A DNA stretch of 64,000 nucleotides, taken from positions 60,609,200-60,673,199 of the forward strand of contig NC_052353.1 in assembly GCF_009727055.1 (NCBI RefSeq), in the 5' to 3' direction. Of this stretch, positions 22,857 to 34,582 are shown in pieces. The position numbers were made by a program, and so were the translations under genes. Numbering within the stretch: the first letter of the stretch is position 1; each line of letters starts with the position of its first letter. Below the pieces are notes generated by a model. It worked only from the letters and a program-made list of their open reading frames with translations. It had not been told where the DNA came from and did not search any database. This DNA comes from Benincasa hispida. Its lineage: Eukaryota; Streptophyta; Magnoliopsida; Cucurbitales; Cucurbitaceae.

Positions 22857-24633
22857 TAGAAATCATACCTCTTTTCAAGACCTATCAACAATCTCGAACA
22901 CTATCAGGAGAGTAACCTCGTTATTCTCTAAGATTCCAATATAGGGATAGATGGTATCCAACTATTGGGAATGGGAGAGGAGAAAATGGTTTTGTAGAGT
23001 ATAGTGGATTCTCTTTGTGGCTTAGGGAAAATTTTGCACAATAACACTTGTGTGTTATGTATTGTCATTATCTGTGTCTCCCAAAGAGTTCATAAGGAGG
23101 TCTTTATATAGAAAAGGGTCAAACCTTTTTCCTACTCCTTTTTCTATTTTTCTTTTCTACAATTAATTAATTAAATAACACTTATTTAATTAAATAACAC
23201 TTATTTAATTAATTAACACTTATTTAATTAATTAACCCAATTAATTAAATAAGACTTGTTTAATTAATTAGCACAATTAACACTTATTTCATTTAATTTG
23301 CACATTAATTAAATAACTATTTATACATTAAATTAAATTTAATGTATATATATTTAATTATCATAAACATCATATGTATATGTGCACTACCTCTTTACTA
23401 ATTATTTTTTTATGAATCTAATTCACTTGAATTAATTAATTGAATCTTATTCAGATATTACTTTCCTATTTAATTTGAATAATAACTCATATTCATAATC
23501 AAGTTTCCTCAAATTAATTTGAACAATTCAAATTACCCCTCTTAAATATCCTCAATTAATTTGAACAATTAAAAACATCCCTCTTAAATATCCTCTAATG
23601 AGCTAACAAAGGGACCTAGTGGACCTGTAGATCAGAAGCTCAAATAATATGAGATTAATTGGCTAAACTCATTAACCAAGTTAATCAATATTCGTTAACT
23701 GTGGGTACACTCCATAAAAACCAACAATTGCACTCTTCTCACTATAGATATATTTCTGTGTCCAAAGATATAGACCAATAATAGCAAGTTATTCTTTATG
23801 AGTGTTCATAACTTCAACTGGGTCAAATTACCCTTTTACCATTGGGTTACCTCTGATTCCTTAAATACTAGTGCTCCTCTAATGAACAACCTATTTATGG
23901 TCCAATCAATAAATAGAAATCCCTCTCGGACCAATGAGAGGGTATGACTTTTTGTTCAAGTCATGGAGACACTACTTAAGTAAACACTCATCAACTTACC
24001 TTTAAGGCGGAAAGGAGTGAATTTCATCTTGTATTATTATGTTCCTAGCTCTCCACTTGGTCTTGTCCCCAAAATGGTAGGCATATTGGGTTGGTGAATT
24101 AGCCACCTTCACCCATACAAATCAAAGGACAATCCCTCATGAACTGAAGTTCATAATATACTTAGGATTAAGACTAAGTTGCCTAGGTCACCCTATTGAA
24201 ATAGGAACCTAAGTAGTTAACGATGTTACATCTAGTAGCTACTATTTCGTTGTCCAGTCTAATGCAAACTCATTACATAGGATAACCCCACTCGCATTTC
24301 AACTACACGAACGCATTGGATCATTGCATTTGGAGCAAATACAAAGTGGGTCGTATCCAAAATGTTACCGGGATAAGGTATCCAGCCTTATCCCTATACT
24401 ATAGACCCTTCAGGCTGTATCTTGAACATTGATCCCTGTATGTCTCCATATGTAGTTCAAGACTCATAAGGCAACCTTGGATGTTAGTTTATTGGATTTA
24501 AGGTTATTAAGACAAAAATAGACAAACAACACAAACAATAACATTTATTGAATTAACATCTATAACTCTTTATTGATGACGATCAATTAATAACATTTAC
24601 TATCTACAAGTTTTAGAGCATAAAACCCAATAT
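22857..24633 (-). repeat. copia LTR, minus orientation
   Basis: The right edge is AAAACCCAATA at about 24633 (minus-strand start about TATTGGGTTTTATG). The last 270 bp match 11184-11447, and internal blocks match other LTRs of the family (AACTCATTACATAGGA; GAGAGGGTATGACTTTTTGTTCAAG, of which the last part recurs near 27296). The gypsy LTR sits directly at its left end. Confidence 0.72.
23158..23295. repeat. AT-rich tandem repeat in copia LTR
   Basis: About five or six imperfect copies of a 20-22 bp unit, TTAATTAAATAACACTTATT, form an almost pure A/T block. Copy number is probably unstable between accessions. Confidence 0.8.
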
Positions 24634-25511
24634 GTTAGAGCTTAGAATCTAAAGTCTTATGGCTTTATTGATACCCCCTCCAGCAATTCGACGCGAGTAG
24701 CCAATCGTGTTCACAGACTAGATGGATTAATCACTACTGTGGAAGAATTGGCCATAAACGACCATTTTTCTATTAGTTGTTGGAAACTCTTTAAAGATTT
24801 ACCTATTCCAGAAAGGTTACTCACTTCTTTCAAAATGGTCCTCATGGTAAATAAAAAATGAAACAGATTTGAAGAGTGAAGAATGTTCAAAACAAATGCA
24901 ACGTTGTATTGACATCTCTTAGATCATCAGCTAAAGAAGATTGGTACTATGATAGTGAGAGCTCTTTTCACATGACTTGGGATAAGAATTATTTGCCTAA
25001 ACTCAAGCATGTAAGCTTGAGAAAGGTCACATTTGGCGATGGTGACCCAAGTCTTCCATTCTTAAATGATCTAATGTTGGTTGAAGGGTTTACTGTCAAC
25101 CTTATTAACATCAGCCAGTTATATGATCAGGGTTTGAATGTATGCTTTACAAAAGATAAATGTGTTGTCACTGACAATGTCAATGCTCTTGTTATGACAA
25201 GTACGTGGTCATCTGATAACTATTATTTGTGGAATCTTGAATTTATCTCGTAGGTTTGTCATATTTCTCGACAATATGTAGCAAGTCTTTGGCATAAACT
25301 CCTCGGTCATGTGAGCATGAAGACGATCCAAAAAACACTAGCTAAAAATGCTATATCTGGCCTTCCATCTTTACCTATGTTGACTAGAATTATTTGTGAA
25401 AATTGTCAATCAGGGAAGCAAACTTACTCTCCTCATAAACAGGTGTCTCACTCAAGTTCTACACAAATATTAGAACTTCTTCACCTGAACCTTATGGGTC
25501 CTATACAAACA
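24634..25511 (+). pseudogene. Ty1/copia protease and GAG-pre-integrase (left half of split element)
   Basis: 24876-25250 is a 125-codon open frame with a protease-like start (DWYYDSESSFHMTWDKNYLP). Relatives have Asp-Ser-Gly, and here the third residue is Glu, so the catalytic motif looks spoiled. VEGFTVNLINISQLYDQGL follows. After a stop at 25251, 25270-25500 gives the GAG-pre-integrase (WHKLLGHVSMKTIQKTLAK; CENCQSGKQTY) and the first integrase residues (LLHLNLMGPIQT). The coding sequence then stops at foreign DNA and resumes at 34583. Confidence 0.88.
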
Positions 25512-26114
25512 GGTGTCTCGCTCAGCGCTATCGCGTACCACTTCATCGCATCGCTTAGTGCACATCGTTGCTAAATGATCGTGTAGTACCATTGTATAGT
25601 AAATTTAACGTATCGTTTAGTTCTGACGTCAAAGGTAAACGATTGCTTAATGTTATCGTATAGCAAATTGAACGCATCATTTAGCTCCCACAGGTACACG
25701 TTCGTCTAGTGTTCAACATCACAACGACCAACGCCTATTGCTATACAATCGTCTAGCTTTTCTTCACATCATGTAGCGTCTGGAGCTAGACGATTGTTTA
25801 GCAGCTGGAACCTCAACAATGATTCTGAGTAGAAGCTAAAAAACTGGAACAGCAGCTCGGCCTCCTTCATTTGTTTCTTCAATTACATCTTAATTTTGAC
25901 TCTAATAACTCCAAATAAATTATAGGTTCTTGCTAACATATAAAAGCTCATCAAACAAGAGCCAATTATAAATTTAAATGAGAAATTAAAGAGAATTAAA
26001 TAGCCAAAACTCAAAAAACCATATCAGTGCATCAATTTTATATTTCTCATATAAAACACCCACCAATCCAAAATTAAACCGAATTGAATGCTTATTTGAT
26101 GCTCTGATTACAAT
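25512..26114 (-). mobile_element. copia leader with CGATCG-type repeats (copy 1)
   Basis: Closely similar to 33430-34007, in the same orientation. It contains degenerate ACGATCGTTTAGC words. The primer site (minus strand TAATCAGAGC, 26101-26110) marks its border with the LTR that starts at 26115. Confidence 0.75.
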
Positions 26115-27925
26115 TGTAGGATTTTATCAACAGTAGCGGAAGCACAATGATCATCTAAGCACTCAAATTCACTAATTTTGGCAAAATATAAAGCATGCTT
26201 TTGTAGAAACAAGTGAGTTTCAAGACATACCTATTGTAGAATTTCTTCAAAGCTCTTTCATTAACTGCTATCTTCTCCAAATCTTGTTGTAGACCACCTC
26301 AAGATCTTCTCCACTATTCTCTTGGTGCTCTAGATTGAGTTGTGGGACTCAAAACAAGCTTGAATCAAGGGTAGAAGGAAAAATGCTCACTGCAGAAAAC
26401 TAGCTGAAGAACTCTTTCTTCAACCAAATTTTCTCTCAAAATCTCTATAGATTGCATCGTCATTTTTTACTCCAATCTCTTCACTATATTGCAGATCAAC
26501 ATGCAAAGGAGTGAGTTGCATGAGTTGCAGCTCATGCTTGGAGAAGACAAAGCCAAAGCAAATGCTTCATGTGTGAGCAACTACAAAGATGGATAATAGA
26601 AAATCTATTTTTTCCATTTTAGTGTTTTGTTGTTTTTTTTCTCTTTTAAATTTTATTATAAAATCAAAATTTGATTTAAAAAAATCTATTTTGATTTTAA
26701 AAAAATAAAAAATTAATTTCATAAACTAATTATTGAATAAAATTTAATTAATTTAACATCAAATATTAAATTAATTTTAACACATATCCATCTTTATATA
26801 TTTGAATCATATTTAAATATATATAAATTCTCCCATTCCATTTAATTCTTAAATTAAACATGTAATTATATCTCATATAATTACTAATTTCCTTAATTCT
26901 AATTTGAACGATTCAAATTAACTTAAAATGCTATTCTAGAGCTAGTCCGTTACGAGCTAGTAGGAGGACCTCACAGACCTACAGATCATGGGCTCCAACG
27001 ATCTGAGATTAATTGGTTAAACTCATTAGACCAAATTAATCCTTATTTATTAACTAATGGGTTACTTTACTAAAGCCCATAGTTGCACTCACCTCACTGT
27101 AGATATATTATGTCCACATGATTTAACCATAATCAGCAAGTCGACCCTTCACAGGTTGTTCGTAATAATGGTTAGGTCAAATATCTATTTTACCCCCGAG
27201 ATTACGTCTTATTCCCCAAGTCCCTACTAATCCTCTAATGAACAACTGGTTTGTGATCCAATTACTAAACCAAACTCTCTCAGCCCAGTGAGAGGGTAGG
27301 GCCCTTTGTTCAAGACCTGGATTCAGTACTTGAGAGAACAACCTTTCTCCTATCCCTAAATCGGGTAGGCGTGAACTTCGTCTTGCACCCTATATCCCCA
27401 ACTATTTATCCGGTCTTACCCCTGAAATGGGAGTCTTATTGAACCGACGCTATTTAGCCAACCTTCAACTATGCAAATCTAAGGACAATCTCGAATAAAT
27501 AGGAGTTCATAGTTAGCTCAGGATTAGGATCGAGTTACCTAGGTCATCTAGGTGAAATAGTCAGTCTTAAATAGTAAACAACGTTATAAAGTAAGAGTGA
27601 CTTATTTCTTGGTCCTGATGTTATGCAAACTCATTGCATAGGACGCCCCCACTTCTCATGTCATAACATGTACGAATTAGGATCATATCGTATGTAGCAC
27701 TTTACAACACTTTGTAACAACTACAGAGTAGGTCGCATTTAATGTTGTTACCAGAATAAGGTACCCAACCTTATTCATGTACCATAGATCATTTTGACTA
27801 TTTGCTTGAATTCGATCCACTCTTATGTCTCCACATAAAGTTTAAGTACTCATACAATAGTCATGGGTCTTAGTTTATTGGATTTAGACTTTCATATAAT
27901 TTATGAAATAAATAACAATTATATT
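26115..27925 (-). repeat. copia LTR, minus orientation (copy 1)
   Basis: The left edge is TGTAGGATTTTATCAAC beside a primer site, so the minus-strand LTR ends CCTACA. The right part (27520-27925) matches 34125-34525, but this copy is cut at 27925 by gypsy DNA, before its final ~60 bp. It also contains the family blocks GAGCTAGTAGGAGGACC and CCCAGTGAGAGGGTAGGGCC. Confidence 0.8.
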
Positions 27926-28044
27926 GCCAGACCCCCGCCCCAGACCACCCTCTTAGCCTAGGAAAGGGCGTGACTGCAGCAGTTATCAACCCTTTTGTTA
28001 ACACTTACTGCCTAATAACTCTTGCAGAATAACTCTGATACCAA
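27926..28044 (-). mobile_element. gypsy leader stub with primer-binding site
   Basis: The minus strand at 28033-28044 reads TTGGTATCAGAG, the initiator-Met tRNA site used by many Ty3/gypsy elements of the Tekay/Del type. It lies next to the end of the long LTR at 28045-30683. About 110 bp of leader remains before copia DNA. Confidence 0.65.
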
Positions 28045-28643
28045 GATATAAATCATATACAGCGAAATGTCTTTAGGCCAAAAATTTATAATTCAGGAAC
28101 ATAACATGTTTAGAGTCATTACAACACTAGATTCATAAGTCCCAAAGCCCAAAAACCATAGTCCTTATATGAACAACTATAACACGTGTACAATATTTAC
28201 AGTAACCACCTAACAGATGGGTTACAATATCTTTATCTTTTAGTGGCAGAGCAGATGCAGAGCTATCTCCTGAGGATTTGACCGTTACCTGGGGAAAGGA
28301 AAACATTTGAAAACGGGGTGAGCTTGCTAGCCCAGTGAGTGACTTAAGAAAAATAACTAATTCTCATGCAAAAATCTCAATAAAGAGTTTAAACTGAAAT
28401 ATAAACTTCTAACAGTACTTTGTACTGCAGTATAAACATTTTCCAAGCATAAAACATATAAAGCTGTTTTAATCATAAAACATTAAAACTATTTCTCAGT
28501 TGAGAATAACCCCACTGTGGGTAAAAATAATCCCAACACCAACTGCTAGTCAAGAGAGAACCTTTTTGCTCAATCTCTGACTGTAACTACCTACGTGCAC
28601 GTGGCCATACTAAGTACCGTTATACCTTAAGTACTTCTGCTCA

Positions 28644-28818
28644 GATACCTTCTCAAATGTCCTTTAGTATCGAGCTGCAAGGATACCTTCTCAAATGTCC
28701 TTCAGTATCCGGTTGGTTTGGTACCTTCTCAAACGTCCTTCAGTACCAATAGATACCTTCTCAAACGTCCTTCGATATCTAGTTGGGCGAATACCTTCTC
28801 AAATGTCCTTCGGTATCG
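28644..28818. repeat. Five-copy tandem repeat in gypsy LTR
   Basis: Units start near 28644, 28682, 28721, 28752 and 28791 (spacing 38, 39, 31, 39). The core is ATACCTTCTCAAATGTCCTT, followed by GGTATC or a variant, so each unit has complementary GATACC/GGTATC arms that could form a small hairpin. Where the first arm is altered (GGTACC in unit three), the second arm is altered to match (AGTACC). Confidence 0.85.
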
Positions 28819-30019
28819 TGTTTTAAGTAAAACTAGTCATAAATGACTTTCTCTTTAAAGCATGTAAAGTATAACACATATAAACATGGCTTTAAAGATA
28901 CTAACGCATGCTGGGTATATTTAACACATATAAATAGCTTTTCAACAAACTTCCTACATATGCATGCGTTTAAAACATAAGTCATGGTTTGCTTGGAAAT
29001 CACTTTGTAAAACTAGCTGGCATGAGAATAATCTTCTTTAAAACATTCTTTCTATAAAACATTGTAAATATTTAGTCAAATGTTTTAGTCACTCACCTCG
29101 ATCACTTAGGAACTTTTCACTTTAGTAGTTCCTTTTCTATTTCGGGCTCCCTTTTTCACCCCTAAAATCCAGATTCAATTTACAACTCAGATTACTCATA
29201 GTTTTAAACCTTATTTTGAGATATTTCCTTCTACAAACATATTCTAAAATGTCTCAGGAATCTTACCCTAATATTTTAGCTTAGAATTCATCGTGGTTTG
29301 GTCGGAATCTCAAAATCTTAAAGACTGGCTCAAGCTTATCCGATAGCCTGACCCTTCTGCCTTATTCACAGTTTCCAGCCCAATCCTTTAGAGCTTTTTC
29401 AATGGCAGCCCTACCCTAAAAACTAAACTTACAGAGCTTTCAGGTGGCTTTGAAATCACTCAAACACACGAGTAGATTGGGAGAACTCCTTGTCCCAAGT
29501 TGATGCTGTTTTCCAGACTTCACTGACCAATGCGTCCTCTTTGAAGCTCTATGATCAATGCATGGATTTTGCTCTCAACGCAAGGTTTACTCAACTTTCC
29601 CACTCTTTTTAAGGTCTTTTTGAATTGTGATATGAAAATGAAGTCTTTGGCCCTATTTATAGGCGTTCAAACACTCTCCAAATTCGACACCTTCTACTTG
29701 GCTGCATGTCCAAGTGTTTCCTCCTCACACTAACAACACAACTCTTTGATCAACGCAATCTAAGTGTCCATTTCCTACCTAGCCAACGCATGAGCTTCAA
29801 ATTGCATGTCCTTTGATGCAACCACCTCAAATGCTTAAGGCCTAAGGTTTCCTCTCAAGAAGACACATGTTTGATGACGTTTTCTATGTGATCTCATCCT
29901 TTATATGCATCCACAACTCTTGAATGTTCAACTCATAGTGCCATCAATGCATAGCAACCCAACTCACTACCATCGCAATCCAACTTAGCCATCACAAGAG
30001 CTAGCCATCACTAATGCAT

Positions 30020-30400
30020 AGGGTGGCCGCTCATCCTCGACGCATGGCGCACTAGGTACCACCGCAAGGCTTGCTCGGCATGGCGCATGGTGCTTGGCAT
30101 AGGCGCTAGCCGCTCGATGCATGGGCGTGCTACATAAGCGCTGGACATCACTCGACGCATGGGCGTACTGCATAAGCGCTGGCCATTACTCACAGGCTTG
30201 CTCGGCCGCATGGGTGCATGGCAAGGCGTTCGACGCATGGCAAGGGTGTTCTATGCACGACCGCTCAACAGGGCACTTCGATGCATGGGCTGTGCGCTTG
30301 GCATGGCCGCTCAACGCATAGGATGGGTGCTTGGTTAGTCACTCGACGCATGGGCTGGGCGTTGTGCATTGATGCATAGGCTGCCTTTCAACGCATGCCT
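30020..30400. repeat. GC-rich ACGCATGG repeat block in gypsy LTR
   Basis: An irregular array of CTCGACGCATGGGC-type words alternates with TAAGCGCTGG and GCTTGGCATGG words. It is the most GC- and CpG-rich stretch of this part of the window. Open frames on both strands here come from the repeat and do not look like genes. Confidence 0.75.
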
Positions 30401-30727
30401 TCACTTCCTTCAGCTGCATCCTACCACAACAACCCTTCCAACGCATCAACACAACCCTTCAAACACATTGGTCCTTCCAATGCATCCCATACAAAATTCT
30501 AAACTAGCCAAATTTCCAAGTTTTTCCCAAAAGTCAAGTTTTCAAATTTCTTTTTTTTTCCTTCTAATTTTTCACCCTTTTCTCTACCTTTACACACTAG
30601 TTTCCACATCAACCTACTCACCACACTAGTCTTAGTAGGGAACATACTCAAGTAGAGAAATTAGGATTCAGGGTTCACATTTACCTCCCCTTTATGAAAA
30701 TGTCGTCCTCCAAATTTCGCTACAAGT

Positions 30728-32112
30728 CCATCAACTAAACAATTGCGGATACTTGTTTCTGAGTTGCTCTTCAGCTTCCCACGTTGCTTCTTCTGTGCTA
30801 TGGTTTCGCCATAGTACCTTTACCAATGGAATTGTGTTATTCCTTAAGACCTGTTCCTTTCTATCAAGAATCTTCACTGGTTCCTCTTCATAAGACAAAT
30901 TTTCTCTCAACTGTATTGGTTGTTCAGACAACACATGGGTAGGACCTGACACATACTTTCTAAGCATTGCCACATGAAATACATCATGAATACGAGATAA
31001 CTCTTGAGGTAAATCCAATATATATGCCATTGGGCCAACTTTTTCTATTATCTCGTAAGGTCCAATATATATTGGGCTTAATTTCCCTTTCCTACCGAAC
31101 CTGAGTATTCCTTTCCATGGAGGTAACTTAAGAAATACTTTGTCACCAACTTCAAACTCCAATTCTCTTCTCCGCTTATCGACATAACTCTTTTGCCTAT
31201 CTCGAGCTGTCTTAAGATTATCTCTTATAATCTTAACATTATCTGATATCTGTTGCACAAGTTCTGGACCTAGTAATTTCCTTTCACCGACTTAATTCCA
31301 GCATATCGGAGTCCCACATGATCTTCCGTATAGTGCCTCATACGGTGCCATTCCTATACTTGAATGGTAACTGTTGTTATACGCAAATTCGATTAACGAC
31401 AGATGCGTATCCCAACTACCTTTGAATTGTAATATACATGCTCTCAGCATGTCCTCTAATGTCTGAATTGTCCACTCAGACTGACCATCCGTCTGTGGAT
31501 GAAAAGCGGTACTAAAATATAACTTTGTTCCCATAGCTTTCTGCAAACTAGGCCAAAACTTTGATGTAAACCTGGAGTCTCGATCTGATACAATTGAAAC
31601 TGGAGCTCCAAATTGACTCATAACTCGATCAACATACAACTTAGCTAATTGGTCTAGGGTAAAAGTAACTTTAACAGGTAAAAACTTAGCTGTTTTTATC
31701 AATCTATCCACGATTACCCATATGCCATCATAGCTTGCTGGTGTCCTAGGTAATCCAAACAGGAAATCCGTTGTAATATGCTCCCATTTCCACTCTGGTA
31801 CTGGGAGTGGATTAAGTAATCCTGCTGGCCTCTGTCTGTTCGGTTTAACTTTTTGACATATTAGACACTTGTCAACATACTTTGCTATTTCTCTTTTCAT
31901 ACCAGGCCACCAGTACGATCTCTTTAATGTTTTGTACATCTTTGTACTGCCTGGATGCATAGCATAAGCTGAACTATGTGCCTCTTCTAGAATAGCTTGT
32001 TTAAGTGCTAAGTTGTTAGGTACGCATACCCTACCTTCTTTTAATAGCACTTTGTTGGCTCTTAATTGGTAGTCCGTTCTTACTCCTTTACTTACTTCTT
32101 CAACTAACTTAT
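30728..32112 (-). pseudogene. Ty3/gypsy integrase with C-terminal chromodomain-like end
   Basis: 32112 to 31292 carries the end of RNase H, the HHCC zinc-binding region (H-x-CLICQKVK with an upstream HPGSTKMYKTLKRSYWWPGM) and the DDE core (TTDFLFGLP, IVSDRDSRFTS, then the glutamate region HPQTDGQSEWTIQTLEDMLR). A stop at about 31290, at the usual PICWN(E) position, splits it from the C-terminal part 31258-30731 (VGDKVFLKLPPWKG, IGPYEIIEKVG, HDVFHVAMLRKYV), ending in a chromodomain-like tail (VLWRNHSTEEATWEAEE). That tail is typical of Tekay/Reina-type chromoviruses, in which it targets insertion to heterochromatin. RT and upstream domains are absent. Confidence 0.9.
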
Positions 32113-34007
32113 GAATATGTTATTAATCTCCCACTGAAGTTTTCTAATAACTCTATCATATAGAAGTTATTAAACTGCCACTAAAGTGTTCTATTTGGGT
32201 ATATTTACACTTAGGTTCTTTTCAGCTAATAAAACAACCCTAAGTCTATGTGGTTTATCCAAGTATAACTCTTATAATTGGATTTTAACCTACGATGTCT
32301 AGGTGATAAACCATTTTATTACCTCACATCACTCACGTATGCTCATAAAACTGGTTACCAACGCTCAATTATTCGGCCATAATCCCCACATAGAAGATGT
32401 TCCATAACCCATCAACTTAAGTATCCCTAGCATTAGACAGGATTATATACCAGTTGAGTTTGTAACCTAGGTTTTATAAGTTTTAATAATTAAAACAGGT
32501 AGTCAACCTACGTGAGCATGCAACTATTATTTATGGATTTTAAATGTCTAACCCAATTTTATAACAACTTGTAAAACTTTAGACATGCTAAACATCCATA
32601 ACATACATGAGGCATTCAAATTTTAATATAACATTTATATTAAATATAAGAAACCCTAAGATGCATACTATATATTATAACAATTATAACATACTTTCAA
32701 TGCATGTAACATGCTTCCTATGGTGGGATTTTAAATCTAAATGGCATGCTATATGCACATACAAGATTTATTTAATTATAACATACATCAAATGCATAAG
32801 TAATTAGACACAGACTCATATGGTTTTAGTTTTGGCAAAAACAAGCAAATAGAAGCCTAACTATTACAAATCAGCTTTAGAACTGCCTTTAAATTGTTCG
32901 AACCGCTCCAAACCGAACCGAAAGCATCTTGAACCAGACGAGATAAGTTTGAACCGGACCATCAAAGTCTGAACCGGACCAACCAAAACCACTTTGAGGC
33001 TGAACTAGATTGGACCTTGAGAAAACCGGTCGAACAAGCTGCTCTTGGTCCAACCTCAAAGTCTTTCAAAGGCCGATCGTGTAGCGTTGAAGGCTATCGT
33101 TTTACTCCATCGCCTTGTGTTGTGAAAGGACTACACGATCGCTTAGTGTTTTCCTAAACTAAATGATCGTTTAGCTTTATCGCATAAAGCAACATGATCG
33201 CCAAGTGTCTGTCAAAGGTACACGATCGCTTAGCTATTGCATAACTATTACTTAGTTATAGAACTAAACGATCGCTTAATACCATCGTCTAGCGTTTCAG
33301 TCATCGTTTAGTATCTGCCATAGCTAAACGATCACTTAGCTCTATCGTATAGAACATCATCGCATCGCTTAGCATTTCGTCTACACGATCGCTTAGCTCT
33401 GCTTCTAAACGATCGCTCAGCACTATCACGTAGCACTTCATCACACCACTTAGCGCACATCGTTGCTAAACAATCGTATAGTACCATCGTATAGTAAATT
33501 CAATGTATCATTTAGTTCCGACACCAAAGCTAAACAATCGCTTAATGCTATCGTATAGCAAATTGAACGCATTGTTTAGCTACCACAGGTAACGATCGTC
33601 TAGTGTTCAACATCACAACGACCAACGCCCATTGCTATACGACCATCTAGCTTTTCTTCACATCGTGTAGCATCTGGAGCTAGACGATCGTTTAGCAATT
33701 GGAACCTCAACAACGATTCTAAGCAGAAGCTAAAAGACTAGAACAGCAGCTCGGCCTCCTTCACTTGTATCTTCAATTACATATTAATTTCAACTCTAAT
33801 GATTCCAAATAAATTACAGACTCTTGCTAACACATAAAAGCTCATCAAATAAGAGCCAATTAAAAATTTAAATGAGAAATTAAAGAGAATTAAACAGCCA
33901 AAACTCAGAAAATCATATCAGTGCACCAGTTTCATATTTCTCATATAAAACACTCACCAATCCAAAATTAAACCGATTTGAATGCTTATTTGATGCTCTA
34001 ATACTAA
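32113..34007 (-). mobile_element. copia leader (copy 2), long 5' untranslated region
   Basis: The minus strand from 34007 to 32113 matches the plus-strand leader at 52111-53700, with shared features such as the GGAAGCATGTTACATGCATTG block. The right part matches 25512-26114. No open frame of note. Primer site at 33996-34003 region (TAGTATTAGAGC on the minus strand). Confidence 0.75.
33060..33720. repeat. ACGATCGCTTAGC quasi-palindromic repeat field
   Basis: About twenty degenerate copies of a 13-15 bp word (A)ACGATCG(C/T)TTAG(C/T) or its reverse complement occur at irregular spacing. Perfect CGATCG cores appear about eight times (for example near 33075, 33138, 33222, 33270, 33386, 33408). 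The same word occurs at 25512-25800, 36120-36330 and 39885-39985. Confidence 0.8.
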
Positions 34008-34582
34008 TGTAGGATTGTATCAACAGTAGCAGAAGCACAAGGATCATCTAAGCACTCAAATTCACTAATTTTGGCAAAATATAAATCATGCTTTTGCAGA
34101 AACAAGTGAGTTTCAAGACATACCTATTAAGATCGAGTTACTTAGGTCATCTAGGTGAAATAGTTAGTCTTAAATAGTAAACAAGGTTATAAAGTAAGAG
34201 TGACTTATTTCTTGATCCTGATCTCATGCAAACTCATTGCATAGGATGCCCCCAATGTCATAACATGTATGAATTAGGATCGCATCGTATGTAGCACTTT
34301 ACAACTCTTTTTAACAACTACAGAGTAGGCTGTATCCAATGGTGTTACCAGAATAAGGTACCCAACCTCTTTCATGTACCATAGATCATTTTGACAATTT
34401 ACTCGAACCCAATCCACTCTTATGTCTCCACATAAAGTTCAAGTACTCATATAATAGTCATGGGTCTTAGTTTATTAGATTTAGACTTTCATACAATTTA
34501 TGAAATCAATAACAAGTATATTGATTATAGAAAATGTTTATTATTTTACAAACTACGAGTTTTTAGGACATAAAACCCAACA
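34008..34582 (-). repeat. copia LTR, minus orientation (copy 2, internally deleted)
   Basis: Runs from TGTAGGATTG to ATAAAACCCAACA, so the minus strand starts TGTTGGGTTTTATG and ends CCTACA. Compared with 26115-27925, it jumps at about 34125 across roughly 1.3 kb. It ends exactly where the plus-strand copia integrase resumes. Confidence 0.82.

Larger units (their letters stand above)
28045..30683 (-). repeat. Long gypsy LTR, about 2.6 kb
   Basis: It is bounded on the left by a primer-binding site and on the right by a purine tract (AAAGGGGAGG on the minus strand, 30684-30693). This size is usual for Tekay/Del-type LTRs. It contains two repeat blocks (28644-28818 and about 30020-30400). It has features of a 3' LTR on one side and of a 5' LTR on the other. 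Confidence 0.68.

Noticed and set aside
28644..28818. Regularly spaced repeats resembling a small CRISPR array
   Set aside because: Units differ, spacers are as short as 10-20 bp and related, there are no cas genes, and the setting is a plant gypsy LTR.
29985..30321. Overlapping open frames on both strands
   Set aside because: All are produced by the GC-rich ACGCATGG repeat; no protein family is recognisable.
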